Assembly: GCF_009711085.1 (NCBI RefSeq)
Contig: NZ_WMKA01000009.1
Coordinates: 1 to 41,779, forward strand
DNA from: Cellulosimicrobium composti
GTDB lineage: Bacteria; Actinomycetota; Actinomycetes; Actinomycetales; Cellulomonadaceae
Length of the DNA: 41,779 nucleotides
Reading direction: 5' to 3'
Below are positions 25,531-34,351 of the stretch, one piece after another; position 1 is the stretch's first letter; every line of letters starts with the position of its first letter. The notes beneath the pieces were generated by a model. It saw only the letters and a list, made by a program, of their open reading frames with translations. It had not been told where the DNA came from and searched no databases. The translations under genes and the position numbers were made by a program.

Positions 25531-26555
25531 CCCGCACCACCCGCGGCACGGCTCGCGCGCGCCGTCACCTCGCCGGGGTGTCCGGCGGCCTGGTCGGCGC
25601 GCTCCTGCTCGCCGCCTGCTCCTCGCCCCTGCCGACCCCGCAGCCCGACCCCACGCAGGACCCGCCGCCGCCGGTCCTCACCGAGACGCAGGAGACGGTC
25701 GTCCTCGACGCGGTGGCGTCGGCGCTCGCGGCGGCGAGCGAGACGAACGACCCCGCGGGGCTCGACGCCCGGGTGACGGGACCCGCGCTCGCGATCCGGA
25801 CGAGCCAGCTCGCCGTGGCCGCCGCGCGCGGCAACGCGGACCTCGTGACCGAGCTCCCGACCGAGGCGCAGCAGGTCGTCATCCCGACGACCCAGACCTG
25901 GCCGCGCACGTCGTACGCCGTGAGCGTCCAGCCCGAGAGCCTGCAGACTCCGCGCCTGTCGGTCCTCGAGCAGGGCGCCGCGCGCCAGAACTACCGGCTC
26001 TGGGCGTGGGTGCGCCTGCTCCCCGGCGTGACGATGCCGAGCTTCGCCGACCCGAGCATCGGGAGCGAGGCGGTCGCGCCCGACGACTCGAGCCTCCTCG
26101 TCACGCCGACGGACGCCGTCGCGCAGTACGCGGACGTGCTCAACCTCGGGACGGGCTCCGGGTTCGCCGAGACGTTCGAGGACGACTCGTTCCGCACCCT
26201 GCTCGCCGAGCGCGCGCAGGCCTGGACGACGGCGCTCGAGCCGGCGGCCGGGAAGTACGCGCTGACGTTCACGCCGAACCCCGACGAGCAGGTCCGGGCC
26301 GTGCGCACCGCGGACGGCGGCGCGCTCGTCGTGGGCGCGATGACGTCGCAGGAGTCGATGACCGCCGAGGAGGGCGCGCAGGTCCCGCCGGACACGGAGA
26401 CCATCAAGGCGCTCTACGGCGACAAGACGCCGACGAACGTGCTCAAGGTCGGGTACGTCGACGTCGTGGCGCTCTACGTGCCGCCGGCCGGGTCGGAGGA
26501 GAAGATCCGCGTCGTGGGCAACGAGCACGTCGCGACGTCGGTCGCGAACTCCTGA
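25527..26555 (+). CDS. Conserved actinobacterial lipoprotein
   Basis: A 342-residue exported lipoprotein. The Arg-rich N-terminus and hydrophobic core end in LAAC (Cys31), followed by a Pro-rich spacer (SSPLPTPQPDP). The rest is a globular domain of unknown function with no catalytic signature that I recognise. ATG 25527 overlaps the stop of the upstream membrane-protein gene, so the pair is translationally coupled. It is followed 20 bp later by the separately promoted ybbN-like gene. Confidence 0.85.
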   Translation: MTRTTRGTARARRHLAGVSGGLVGALLLAACSSPLPTPQPDPTQDPPPPVLTETQETVVLDAVASALAAASETNDPAGLDARVTGPALAIRTSQLAVAAARGNADLVTELPTEAQQVVIPTTQTWPRTSYAVSVQPESLQTPRLSVLEQGAARQNYRLWAWVRLLPGVTMPSFADPSIGSEAVAPDDSSLLVTPTDAVAQYADVLNLGTGSGFAETFEDDSFRTLLAERAQAWTTALEPAAGKYALTFTPNPDEQVRAVRTADGGALVVGAMTSQESMTAEEGAQVPPDTETIKALYGDKTPTNVLKVGYVDVVALYVPPAGSEEKIRVVGNEHVATSVANS

Positions 26556-26562
26556 CGCTCCG

Positions 26563-26568
26563 TAGGAT
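26563..26568 (+). promoter_or_regulatory. -10 box of the ybbN-like gene, leaderless
   Basis: TAGGAT is followed by 7 nt (TGCGACC) and the ATG at 26576. No ribosome-binding site is present. Confidence 0.55.
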
Positions 26569-26575
26569 TGCGACC

Positions 26576-27529
26576 ATGAGCGAACCCACTCAGCAGCCCG
26601 CGTTCGACGTGCGCGGAGCGGTCGACCTCTCCGCGCTGACCCGGCCGCAGTCCCCGCCTCCCGGTGAGGAGGGCGGCGCGCCCGCCGCGGGCGGGTACGT
26701 CGTCGACGTCACCGAGGAGTCGTTCGGCCAGCTCGTCCAGGACTCGACGCAGTACCCGGTCGTCGTCCTGCTCTGGATCCCGACGGACCAGGCGAACGCC
26801 CAGCTCGGCACCGAGCTCGGCGCGCTCGCGGACGAGTACGCCGGGCGCTTCCTCCTCGCGCGCGTGGACGCGCAGACGTACCCGCAGATCGCGGCGGCGT
26901 TCCAGGTCCAGGGCGTGCCGACCGTCGTCGCCGTGCTCCAGGGGCAGCCCGTCCCGCTGTTCCAGGGCGCGGCGCCCGCGGAGCAGGTGCGCGCGGTCCT
27001 CGACCAGGTCCTGCAGGCCGCGGAGGCGAACGGCGTCACGGGCCGGGCCCCGGCCCGCGGGGGCGACGGCGAGCCCGAGGCCGCTGCCGCGCCGGCGCCG
27101 GAGCCCGAGCCCGAGCTCCCGCCGCTGCACCAGGAGGCGTACGACGCGATCGAGCGCGACGACCTCGACGCCGCCGTCGCCGCCTACGAGAAGGCGATCA
27201 AGCAGGACCCGCGGGACGCGCTCGCGGTCGCGGGCCTCGCGCAGGTCCGCCTCCTGCAGCGCACGCGCGACGCCGACCTCGCGGCCGTGCGCGCCGCCGC
27301 CGCCGACGCGCCCGGCGACGTCGACGCGCAGCTCGCGATCGCTGACCTCGACCTGCTCGGCGGGCACGTCGACGACGCGCTCGGGCGCCTGCTCGACCTC
27401 CTGCCCGGTGCGGACGCGGACGCGAAGGAGAAGCTGCGCGTGCGCCTCCTCGACTACTTCGAGATCGTCGGCACGACGGACCCGCGCGTCGCCAAGGCGC
27501 GCCAGCGTCTCGCGATCAGCCTCTACTGA
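26576..27529 (+). CDS. ybbN: YbbN/CnoX-like co-chaperone (thioredoxin fold plus TPR)
   Basis: A 317-residue cytoplasmic protein. Residues about 40-155 form a thioredoxin fold (VVVLLWIPTDQANAQLG, FLLARVDAQTYPQIAAAF, VQGVPTVVAVLQGQPV with the cis-Pro). The CxxC redox motif is absent: the equivalent site reads IPTDQA. A Pro/Glu-rich linker leads to a TPR-like region (EAYDAIERDDLDAAVAAYEKAI, KQDPRDALAVAGLAQ) matching the YbbN C-terminus. The family assists protein folding and protects substrates from aggregation. Length and architecture are typical of actinobacterial members. A strong terminator follows. Confidence 0.88.
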   Translation: MSEPTQQPAFDVRGAVDLSALTRPQSPPPGEEGGAPAAGGYVVDVTEESFGQLVQDSTQYPVVVLLWIPTDQANAQLGTELGALADEYAGRFLLARVDAQTYPQIAAAFQVQGVPTVVAVLQGQPVPLFQGAAPAEQVRAVLDQVLQAAEANGVTGRAPARGGDGEPEAAAAPAPEPEPELPPLHQEAYDAIERDDLDAAVAAYEKAIKQDPRDALAVAGLAQVRLLQRTRDADLAAVRAAAADAPGDVDAQLAIADLDLLGGHVDDALGRLLDLLPGADADAKEKLRVRLLDYFEIVGTTDPRVAKARQRLAISLY

Positions 27530-27553
27530 GCGACACCCGGCGTCCCCGGGCAC

Positions 27554-27601
27554 GCACGACCGCGGCCGGCCACCCTGCGGGGTGACCGGCCGCCGTCGTG
27601 C
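27554..27601. terminator. Bidirectional terminator between ybbN and glgB
   Basis: A 22-bp stem with one mismatch and one wobble pair (27554-27575 with 27580-27601) and a 4-nt loop lies between two convergent genes. Confidence 0.85.
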
Positions 27602-27612
27602 GCGCGGGCGCG

Positions 27613-29838
27613 TCAGGCCGGGACGAGGTAGAGCGCGCCGAGCGGGGGGACCCGCAGGGTCGTCGACCAGGCGCGGCCCTTCCACGGCACGGGCTCGGCC
27701 TCGACCTCGCCGAGGTTGCCGACCCCGGAGCCGCCGTAGGCCTCGGCGTCGGTGTTGAGCACCTCGCGCCACGCGCCGCCCGCCGGGAGCGCGACGCGGT
27801 AGCCCTCGTGCGGCGTCCCGGCGAAGTTCACGACGACCGCGACCTCGCCGCCGTCGCGGCTGCGGCGCAGGAACGCGAGGACGTTGTGGTCGGCGTCGTC
27901 GGCGTCGAGCCACTCGAACCCGGCGGGGTCGTGGTCGAGCTCCCACAGCGCCGGGGTCGCGCGGTAGAGCGCGTTGAGGTCGCGCACGGCGCGCTGCACG
28001 CCCTGCCGCCCGGGGTCGGCCGCGAGGCCGTCCCAGTCGAGCGAGCGGCCCTCGTTCCACTCGGAGTGCTGGCCGATCTCGCTGCCCATGAAGAGCAGCT
28101 GCTTGCCGGGGTGGGCCCACTGGTAGGCGAGGAACGCGCGCACGCCGGCGCGCTTCTGCCAGTCGTCGCCGGGCATCTTGCCGTAGAGCGAGCCCTTGCC
28201 GTGCACGACCTCGTCGTGGCTGATGGGCAGCACGAACTGCTCGGAGTACGCGTACACCATCGAGAACGTGATCTCGTGGTGGTGGTAGCGCCGGTTGATG
28301 GGCTCCTCCGCGACGTAGCGCAGGGAGTCGTTCATCCAGCCCATGTTCCACTTGAGCCCGAACCCGAGCCCGCCCGCCGACGTGGGGCGCGTGACGCCCG
28401 GCCAGGCCGTGGACTCCTCGGCGATCATCATGACGCCGGGCGTGCGCCGGTACGCGGTGGCGTTCGCCTCCTGGAGGAACGCGATCGCCTCGAGGTTCTC
28501 GCGCCCGCCGTGCACGTTGGGGTGCCACTGCCCGGGCCCGCGCGAGTAGTCGAGGTAGAGCATGGAGGCGACGGCGTCGACGCGCAGCGCGTCGACGTGG
28601 AACTCCTCGAGCCAGTACGTCGCGTTGGCGACGAGGAAGTTGCGGACCTCGTTGCGCCCGAAGTCGAAGACGTACGTGCCCCAGTCGGGCTGCTCGCCGC
28701 GCAAGGGGTCGGCGTGCTCGTAGCACGGTGTGCCGTCGAACCGGGCGAGGGCCCACTCGTCGCGCGGGAAGTGCGCGGGCACCCAGTCGACGACGACGCC
28801 GATCCCGGCCGCGTGCAGGCGGTCGACGAGGTAGCGGAAGTCGTCGGGGTGGCCGAATCGTGACGTCGGCGCGTAGTAGCCCGTGACCTGGTAGCCCCAC
28901 GACCCGCCGAACGGGTGCTCGGCGACGGGCAGCAGCTCGACGTGCGTGAAGCCCTGCTCGACGACGTACGCCGTGAGCTGCTCCGCGAGGTCGCGGTAGG
29001 ACAGGCCCTGGCGCCACGAGCCGAGGTGCACCTCGTAGATGCTCAGCGGCTGCGTGTGCGGGTCGTGCGCCGCGCGCTCGGCGAGCCACGCGTCGTCGGT
29101 CCACGTGAACTGCGACTCGACGACGACGCTCGCCGTCGCGGGCGGCACCTCGGTCGCCTTGGCGAGCGGGTCCGCCTTCTGCCGCCACGACCCGTCGGGG
29201 CCGAGGATCTCGTACTTGTAGCGCGCGCCCGCGCGGACACCGGGGACGAACAGCTCCCAGACGCCGCTGGAGCCGAGCGAGCGCATCGGGTGCGTCGCGC
29301 CCCAGCCGTTGAAGTCGCCGATGACGCGGACCGCGCGCGCGTTGGGCGCCCAGACCGCGAACGCGGTGCCCGTGGTGTCGCCGAGCGCGCTGGGGTAGGT
29401 GCGCACGTTCGCGCCGAGCGCGCGCCACAGCTCCTCGTGCCGGCCCTCCCGGATGAGGTGCAGGTCCACCTCGCCGAGAGTCGGCAGGAAGCGGTAGGGG
29501 TCGTCGGCGGTCGTGGCCTCGTGGCCGTAGCGCGCCCGGACGCGGTAGTCGGGGGCGTGCCGGGTGCCGTCGGGGTCCTGGTGCACCGGGACGACGGCGG
29601 CCCAGACCCCGTCCTGCTCGTGCGCGGCCGCGTGCTCGCCGTCGGTCGTGACGACGACGACCTCGTCGGCGAGGGGGCGCAGGACCCGGACGACGGCGCG
29701 CGCGTCGTCGGAGTCGGGCGCCAGGTGCGGGCCGAGCACGGCGTGCGGGTCGAACGTGCGTCCGGCCGCCGCCGCGGCGAGCGTGTCCGGCGGCACGACG
29801 ACGGGGAGTGGGGTGGGGGAGGCGGCGGACCCGGTCAT
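27613..29838 (-). CDS. glgB: 1,4-alpha-glucan branching enzyme
   Basis: A 741-residue GH13 branching enzyme that introduces alpha-1,6 branches into glycogen. It has an N-terminal region plus CBM48 ([20 protein letters not shown]), then the (beta/alpha)8 domain with [15 protein letters not shown], nucleophile Asp421 in LRVDAVASM, acid/base Glu474 in MIAEES and [13 protein letters not shown]. The 53-residue spacing of the two catalytic acids equals that of E. coli GlgB. ATG 29838 gives the family-length N-terminus; the frame upstream crosses the divergent regulator's promoter. No other glycogen gene is adjacent. It is divergent from lacI at 29927. Confidence 0.95.
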   Translation of the reverse strand: MTGSAASPTPLPVVVPPDTLAAAAAGRTFDPHAVLGPHLAPDSDDARAVVRVLRPLADEVVVVTTDGEHAAAHEQDGVWAAVVPVHQDPDGTRHAPDYRVRARYGHEATTADDPYRFLPTLGEVDLHLIREGRHEELWRALGANVRTYPSALGDTTGTAFAVWAPNARAVRVIGDFNGWGATHPMRSLGSSGVWELFVPGVRAGARYKYEILGPDGSWRQKADPLAKATEVPPATASVVVESQFTWTDDAWLAERAAHDPHTQPLSIYEVHLGSWRQGLSYRDLAEQLTAYVVEQGFTHVELLPVAEHPFGGSWGYQVTGYYAPTSRFGHPDDFRYLVDRLHAAGIGVVVDWVPAHFPRDEWALARFDGTPCYEHADPLRGEQPDWGTYVFDFGRNEVRNFLVANATYWLEEFHVDALRVDAVASMLYLDYSRGPGQWHPNVHGGRENLEAIAFLQEANATAYRRTPGVMMIAEESTAWPGVTRPTSAGGLGFGLKWNMGWMNDSLRYVAEEPINRRYHHHEITFSMVYAYSEQFVLPISHDEVVHGKGSLYGKMPGDDWQKRAGVRAFLAYQWAHPGKQLLFMGSEIGQHSEWNEGRSLDWDGLAADPGRQGVQRAVRDLNALYRATPALWELDHDPAGFEWLDADDADHNVLAFLRRSRDGGEVAVVVNFAGTPHEGYRVALPAGGAWREVLNTDAEAYGGSGVGNLGEVEAEPVPWKGRAWSTTLRVPPLGALYLVPA

Positions 29839-29897
29839 GGGGCAACCTTTCCACGTCTGCGGCACCGCCACGCGCCGGGCTCGCCGGGTGGTCGCAG

Positions 29898-29903
29898 TAG
29901 GCT
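29898..29903 (+). promoter_or_regulatory. -10 box of the mannan-cluster lacI gene
   Basis: TAGGCT lies 23 nt before the GTG start and is followed by a strong ribosome-binding site (GGAGGAAGGAG), so this transcript has a short leader. No AAGCGCTT operator is visible here. Confidence 0.5.
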
Positions 29904-29926
29904 CGCGACCCGGAGGAAGGAGTGCC

Positions 29927-30943
29927 GTGGCAAGGATCACCATCGCGGACATCGCCCGGGAGGCCGGGGTCTCGACGGGTGCGGTGTCGTACGCGTTGAA
30001 CAACCGGCCCGGCGTGTCGGAGGCGACCCGAGCCCGGATCCTGGGGATCGCGGCCGAGCTGGGCTGGGCGCCGAGCTCGGCCGCGCGCTCTCTCTCCGGG
30101 GCACGGACGGAGACCGTCGGACTGGTACTGGCGCGCGACCCCGGGATGCTCGGGGTCGAGTCGTTCTACATGCAGTTTCTCGCGGGCATCGAGTCCGAGC
30201 TGTCGAAGCGGTCGTACGCGCTGCTCCTGCAGGTCGTCCCGGACCAGGAGACCGAGCTGCGGGCGTACCGTGCGTGGCGCGCGGCGCGTCGCGTCGATGG
30301 GGTGATCCTCGTCGATCCGAGCGTCGACGACCCGCGGATCGCGATGTTCTCCGAGCCCGAGGCGCTTCCTGCGGTCGTGGTGGGGGACCCGGCGCTCGCG
30401 GGCGGTCTGCCGAGTGTGTGGACGGACGACGCCGCGGCGATGCGCGAGTCGGTGCGCTACCTGCATGCCGTCGGGCACCGCCGGATCGCCCGGGTCGCGG
30501 GTCTGGAGGGATTCGGGCACACGGGGATCCGCGACGCGGCGTTCCGCGAGGAGATCGCGGCGCTGGGCGCGGAGGGAACGATCGTGCGCACGGACTACTC
30601 GGCCGTCCAGGGGGCGGTGGCGACGCGGACGCTCCTCACGAGCGCGGACCGGCCGACGGGGATCATCTACGACAACGACGTCATGGCGGTCGCGGGGCTG
30701 GGGGTCGCGAGCGAGATCGGTGTCCGGGTGCCGCAGGAGGTGTCGATGATCGCGTGGGACGACTCGCCGCTGTGCGAGGCGACGTTCCCGCGCCTCTCGG
30801 CGCTGAGCCACGACGTCACGCGTTACGGCGCGCACGTCGCTCGCCGTCTGTTCGACCGGATCGCGGGTGAGGTCGGGGGGAGCTTCCTCGACTCGATCCC
30901 GACGCTGCGCCCGAGAGGTACGACGGCACGTCGCTCGTCCTGA
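29927..30943 (+). CDS. LacI-family repressor of the mannan cluster
   Basis: A 338-residue regulator with the LacI helix-turn-helix [20 protein letters not shown] at the N-terminus and hinge [14 protein letters not shown]. The sugar-binding domain contains [31 protein letters not shown] and [20 protein letters not shown] 29927 has an excellent ribosome-binding site. It lies upstream of the manno-oligosaccharide importer, whose leader holds an AAGCGCTT operator, and a perfect copy precedes the GH5 mannanase. It is the obvious candidate repressor of both; the inducer is likely mannose or a manno-oligosaccharide (inference). Confidence 0.9.
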   Translation: MARITIADIAREAGVSTGAVSYALNNRPGVSEATRARILGIAAELGWAPSSAARSLSGARTETVGLVLARDPGMLGVESFYMQFLAGIESELSKRSYALLLQVVPDQETELRAYRAWRAARRVDGVILVDPSVDDPRIAMFSEPEALPAVVVGDPALAGGLPSVWTDDAAAMRESVRYLHAVGHRRIARVAGLEGFGHTGIRDAAFREEIAALGAEGTIVRTDYSAVQGAVATRTLLTSADRPTGIIYDNDVMAVAGLGVASEIGVRVPQEVSMIAWDDSPLCEATFPRLSALSHDVTRYGAHVARRLFDRIAGEVGGSFLDSIPTLRPRGTTARRSS

Positions 30944-31019
30944 CGCGCTTCAGCACTCCCTGCACGCCTGAAGGCGTCGATACCAGTTCGTTACAGAACG
31001 AGGTTGGACTTACGCGAAC

Positions 31020-31031
31020 TTAAGCGCTTCA
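31020..31031. promoter_or_regulatory. LacI-family operator before the mannan ABC operon
   Basis: TTAAGCGCTTCA has the perfect core AAGCGCTT and one mismatch from the palindrome TGAAGCGCTTCA. It lies 80 bp before the binding-protein start. A TTGGAC element (31004-31009) lies just upstream and a smaller palindrome, TCGTT-ACAG-AACGA, lies about 30 bp upstream. The bases after the operator (CTAGTCGTGTC) resemble those after the GH5 operator. Confidence 0.7.
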
Positions 31032-31110
31032 CTAGTCGTGTCGCCAGTGATCGCCCGGACCGGTGGGCCTGTCGCACGCGACGTCAACGACGACCAAGGA
31101 GTGGAACGAC

Positions 31111-32418
31111 ATGGCAAGGAAGCAGACTGTCGCCGTGCTCACCGTGACAGCGCTGACGATGGCGCTGGGTGCGTGCTCGAGCAGCTCGGGCGAGAGCGGC
31201 GGCGGTGAGGACGGCGAGCTCTCGGGCACGATCACGGTCCTGACCAACCGCACGGACATCGTCGACACCACGCTCCAGGACTACGCCGAGCTGTTCCAGG
31301 CGGAGAACCCGGGCGTGACGGTCGAGTTCGAGGCGATCACGGACTACGAGGGTGACGTCTCGATCCGCCTGAACACGCAGGACTACGGTGACGTGCTCCT
31401 CATCCCGAACTCGGTGAGCAAGGACCAGCTCCCGCAGTTCTTCGAGCCGCTCGGCACGGTCGACGAGCTCTCGCAGGAGTACCGCTTCGTCAACGAGCAG
31501 GCCTACGACGGCGACGTCTACGGCATAGCGACCTTCGGCACCGCGATGGGCTACGTCGTGAACACCAAGGTCTGGGAGCAGGCCGGCATCACCGAGCCGC
31601 CCACGACGCCCGAGGCGTTCGTCGAAGCGCTCAAGCAGATCGGCGAGAAGACCGACGCCGTCCCGTACTACACGAACTACACCGACGGTTGGCCGCTCAC
31701 CCAGTGGCAGAACAACCAGGGGACGATCGCGGGGACCGACGCCGTGAGCATCCGCACCTCGCAGGACGACCCGTGGGCCGAGGGCAACGAGCAGTACGCG
31801 ATCGACGGGCTGCTCTACGACGTCGTTGCAGCTGGCGTCACCGAGGAGGACCCCACGACGACCAACTGGGAGGAGTCCAAGACCCTCCTCGGCACCGGCA
31901 AGGTCGGCGCGATGGTGCTCGGCTCGTGGGCCGTGCCCCAGATGCAGGACGCGGCCGAGGCCGCCGGTGGGTCCGCGGACGACATCGACTTCTGGCCGAT
32001 GCCGTGGCAGACCGAGGGCACGTTCTCGTCGACCGTCTCGGGCGACTACAAGCTCGCGATCTCGAAGCACTCCGAGAACAAGGAGGCTGCACGCGCCTGG
32101 GTCGACTGGTTCCTGAACGAGTCGACGTTCGCCGCGGAGCAGGGCGGTATCTCGCCGGTCGTCGGTGCGCCTGCACCGGACAGCCTGGCCACGTTCGACG
32201 CCCTGGGCGTCAACCAGATCGAGCTCTCCCCGGCCCCGGCCGGTGAGGAGACGTGGGACAACGACATCAGCAACGAGGCGGAGATCGACCTCTGGGGCGA
32301 CAAGTACCGCAAGCAGCTGGTCGACGTCGCTCGCGGCGCCGCGGACGGTGACAAGGAGTCCTTCTTTGCCGACCTCAACTCCCGCTGGGCGGCCGCGCGC
32401 GCGAACGTCGTCGGCTGA
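31111..32418 (+). CDS. ABC importer substrate-binding lipoprotein, probable manno-oligosaccharide binding
   Basis: A 435-residue family 1 solute-binding lipoprotein. The signal peptide ends in LGAC (Cys22), followed by a Ser/Gly/Glu linker. GTITVLTNRTDIVD, YGDVLLIPNSVSKDQL and a C-terminal ISPVVGAPAPDSLA segment are typical of oligosaccharide binders, and several Trp residues (TDGWPLTQWQNN, WPMPWQTEG) would stack on sugar rings. ATG 31111 follows AAGGAG. It is first in the operon leading to beta-mannosidase, which is the basis for the predicted ligand. A stem-loop follows its stop. Confidence 0.88.
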   Translation: MARKQTVAVLTVTALTMALGACSSSSGESGGGEDGELSGTITVLTNRTDIVDTTLQDYAELFQAENPGVTVEFEAITDYEGDVSIRLNTQDYGDVLLIPNSVSKDQLPQFFEPLGTVDELSQEYRFVNEQAYDGDVYGIATFGTAMGYVVNTKVWEQAGITEPPTTPEAFVEALKQIGEKTDAVPYYTNYTDGWPLTQWQNNQGTIAGTDAVSIRTSQDDPWAEGNEQYAIDGLLYDVVAAGVTEEDPTTTNWEESKTLLGTGKVGAMVLGSWAVPQMQDAAEAAGGSADDIDFWPMPWQTEGTFSSTVSGDYKLAISKHSENKEAARAWVDWFLNESTFAAEQGGISPVVGAPAPDSLATFDALGVNQIELSPAPAGEETWDNDISNEAEIDLWGDKYRKQLVDVARGAADGDKESFFADLNSRWAAARANVVG

Positions 32419-32438
32419 CGCAGGAGTCCTGGTTCGCG

Positions 32439-32470
32439 TGAGGCCCCCGGCCGCCCCGCCGGGGGTCTCA
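32439..32470 (+). other. Intercistronic hairpin after the mannan binding-protein gene
   Basis: TGAGGCCCCCGGC and GCCGGGGGTCTCA pair over 13 positions with one mismatch around a 6-nt loop, between the binding-protein and permease genes. The equivalent position in the first ABC operon has a similar but unrelated hairpin. It probably sets binding protein above permease levels. Confidence 0.65.
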
Positions 32471-32498
32471 CGCCCGTCTCGACCGAAATGAGCATGAC

Positions 32499-33437
32499 AT
32501 GGCTGTGACCAGTCCGACCGTGGCGACTCCGACCGAGCCGCGCAAGCGGAGTGCTACCTCCCGACCACCGAGGCAGCGGTCCGGGTCGCTCACCCCGTGG
32601 CTGTTCCTCGTCGTCCCGCTCGGGCTGCTGCTCGTGTTCACCTACCTGCCGGTGGCGAACATGGTCTGGTACAGCTTCACGTCCTGGGACGGTCTCGACG
32701 CGGTGAAGGAGGGCGTCGGGTTCAAGAACTACGTCGACATCTTCACGCGGCCCGAGCTGTTCCGGGTCTTCTTCGTCAGCCTCTACTACCTGGTCGGGGC
32801 TCTCGTCCAGCTCGCGCTGGCGCTCTACTTCGCGACGATCCTCAGCTTCAGCACCCGGTTCCGGAACTTCTTCAAGGGCGTCATCTTCTTCCCGTACCTC
32901 CTGAACGGCGTGGCGATCGGCCTCGTCTTCCTCTACTTCTTCCGCCCGGACGGGACGCTGGACGCTCTGCTGGGCGTGGTAGGGCTGAAGGACACGCCGC
33001 TATGGCTGGGCGACCCGTCGATCGTCAACTACTCGCTGGCGGGGACCTCGGTCTGGCGCTACCTGGGCCTGAACTTCGTGCTGTTCCTCGGCGCCATCCA
33101 GGCCATTCCGGATGACGTGTACGAGGCCGCGGACCTCGACGGCGCGACCTCGTGGCAGAAGTTCCGCTACATCATCTTCCCCGGCATCAAGCAGATCGTC
33201 GGTCTGTCCCTGATCCTCGCCGTCTCGGGCGCACTCTCGGTCTTCGAGATCCCCTTCATCATGACGTCGGGCGCCAACGGTTCCGAGACGTTCGTCATCC
33301 AGACCGTCGACACGGCGTTCCGGTACTCCAAGGTCGGTCTCGCGTCCGCGATGGCCGTCGTGCTGCTGATCATCGTCCTCGTGATCAGCGCGATCCAACG
33401 CAAGTTCTTCCCGGACGAGAAGGGAGACCTGGTATGA
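32499..33437 (+). CDS. ABC sugar importer permease (MalF type)
   Basis: A 312-residue membrane permease. It has a Ser/Arg/Pro-rich cytoplasmic N-terminus, about six helices beginning WLFLVVPLGLLLVFTYLPV, and the EAA motif YEAADLDGATSWQKF followed by IIFPGIKQ. Its last bases overlap the start of the next permease (ATGA). There is an ATG 5 nt upstream in another frame but only this frame is conserved. The channel is shared with the 33434 product. Confidence 0.9.
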   Translation: MAVTSPTVATPTEPRKRSATSRPPRQRSGSLTPWLFLVVPLGLLLVFTYLPVANMVWYSFTSWDGLDAVKEGVGFKNYVDIFTRPELFRVFFVSLYYLVGALVQLALALYFATILSFSTRFRNFFKGVIFFPYLLNGVAIGLVFLYFFRPDGTLDALLGVVGLKDTPLWLGDPSIVNYSLAGTSVWRYLGLNFVLFLGAIQAIPDDVYEAADLDGATSWQKFRYIIFPGIKQIVGLSLILAVSGALSVFEIPFIMTSGANGSETFVIQTVDTAFRYSKVGLASAMAVVLLIIVLVISAIQRKFFPDEKGDLV

Positions 33438-34351
33438 GCGCCCCCACCGCACCCGCGCCGACCCGGATCACCGCAGCGGACAAGATGCGCGGGGCTGCCG
33501 CCCGGTTCTCGAGGAGCGTCGCGCCGGTCGCCGGCCCGCTGGCCACGACGGCGAAGTACATCAGTCTCGTCGTCGCGTGCGCGGCCGCCGTCGTCCCGAT
33601 CCTCACGATCTTCTTCGCGGCCTTCAAGTCCCGCGAGGAGTACGTGACGAGCGGTCCGCTCGACCTTCCCCAGAACTGGTTCAACTTCTCGAACTTCACG
33701 AGGGCCTTCACCGACAGCGACATGCTCGCGGGCTTCGTGAACACCATGATCATCCTCGTCGTCGCGCTCGCCGGGACGATCCTCATCGGCACCATGACCG
33801 CGTACGCCGTCGACCGGTTCGACTTCCGCGGCAAGAAGCTCGTCATGGCCGGGTTCCTGCTGGCGACGCTCGTCCCCGCGGTCACCACGCAGGTCGCGAC
33901 GTTCCAGATCATCAACGGCCTCGGACTCTTCAACACCCGCTGGGCCGCAATCGTGCTCTTCATGGGCACGGACATCATCGCGATCTACATCTTCTTGCAG
34001 TTCATGCGCTCCATACCGCGCTCGCTCGACGAGGCCGCGATGCTGGACGGGGCGAACCGCCTGACGATCTACGCACGGATCGTCTTCCCGCTGCTCAAGC
34101 CGGCGATCGCCACCGTCGTCATCATCAAGGGCATCGCGATCTACAACGAGTTCTACATCCCCTTCCTCTACATGCCGTCGAGCAAGCTCGGCGTCATCTC
34201 GACGACCCTCTTCCGGTTCAAGGGACCGACGGGGTCGGAGTGGGAGGTCATCGCCGCCGGCACGATCCTCGTGATCGTCCCGACCCTGATCGCCTTCCTC
34301 CTCCTCCAGCGACACATCTACAACGGCCTGACCGCAGGAGCCACGAAGTGA
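33434..34351 (+). CDS. ABC sugar importer permease (MalG type)
   Basis: A 305-residue partner permease with about six helices, the EAA motif LDEAAMLDGANRLTIY followed by IVFPLLKP, and C-terminal QRHIYNGLTAGATK. ATG 33434 overlaps the previous stop and its own stop overlaps the GTG of the beta-mannosidase gene, so the whole run is tightly coupled. No ATPase gene is present here either. Confidence 0.9.
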   Translation: MSAPTAPAPTRITAADKMRGAAARFSRSVAPVAGPLATTAKYISLVVACAAAVVPILTIFFAAFKSREEYVTSGPLDLPQNWFNFSNFTRAFTDSDMLAGFVNTMIILVVALAGTILIGTMTAYAVDRFDFRGKKLVMAGFLLATLVPAVTTQVATFQIINGLGLFNTRWAAIVLFMGTDIIAIYIFLQFMRSIPRSLDEAAMLDGANRLTIYARIVFPLLKPAIATVVIIKGIAIYNEFYIPFLYMPSSKLGVISTTLFRFKGPTGSEWEVIAAGTILVIVPTLIAFLLLQRHIYNGLTAGATK

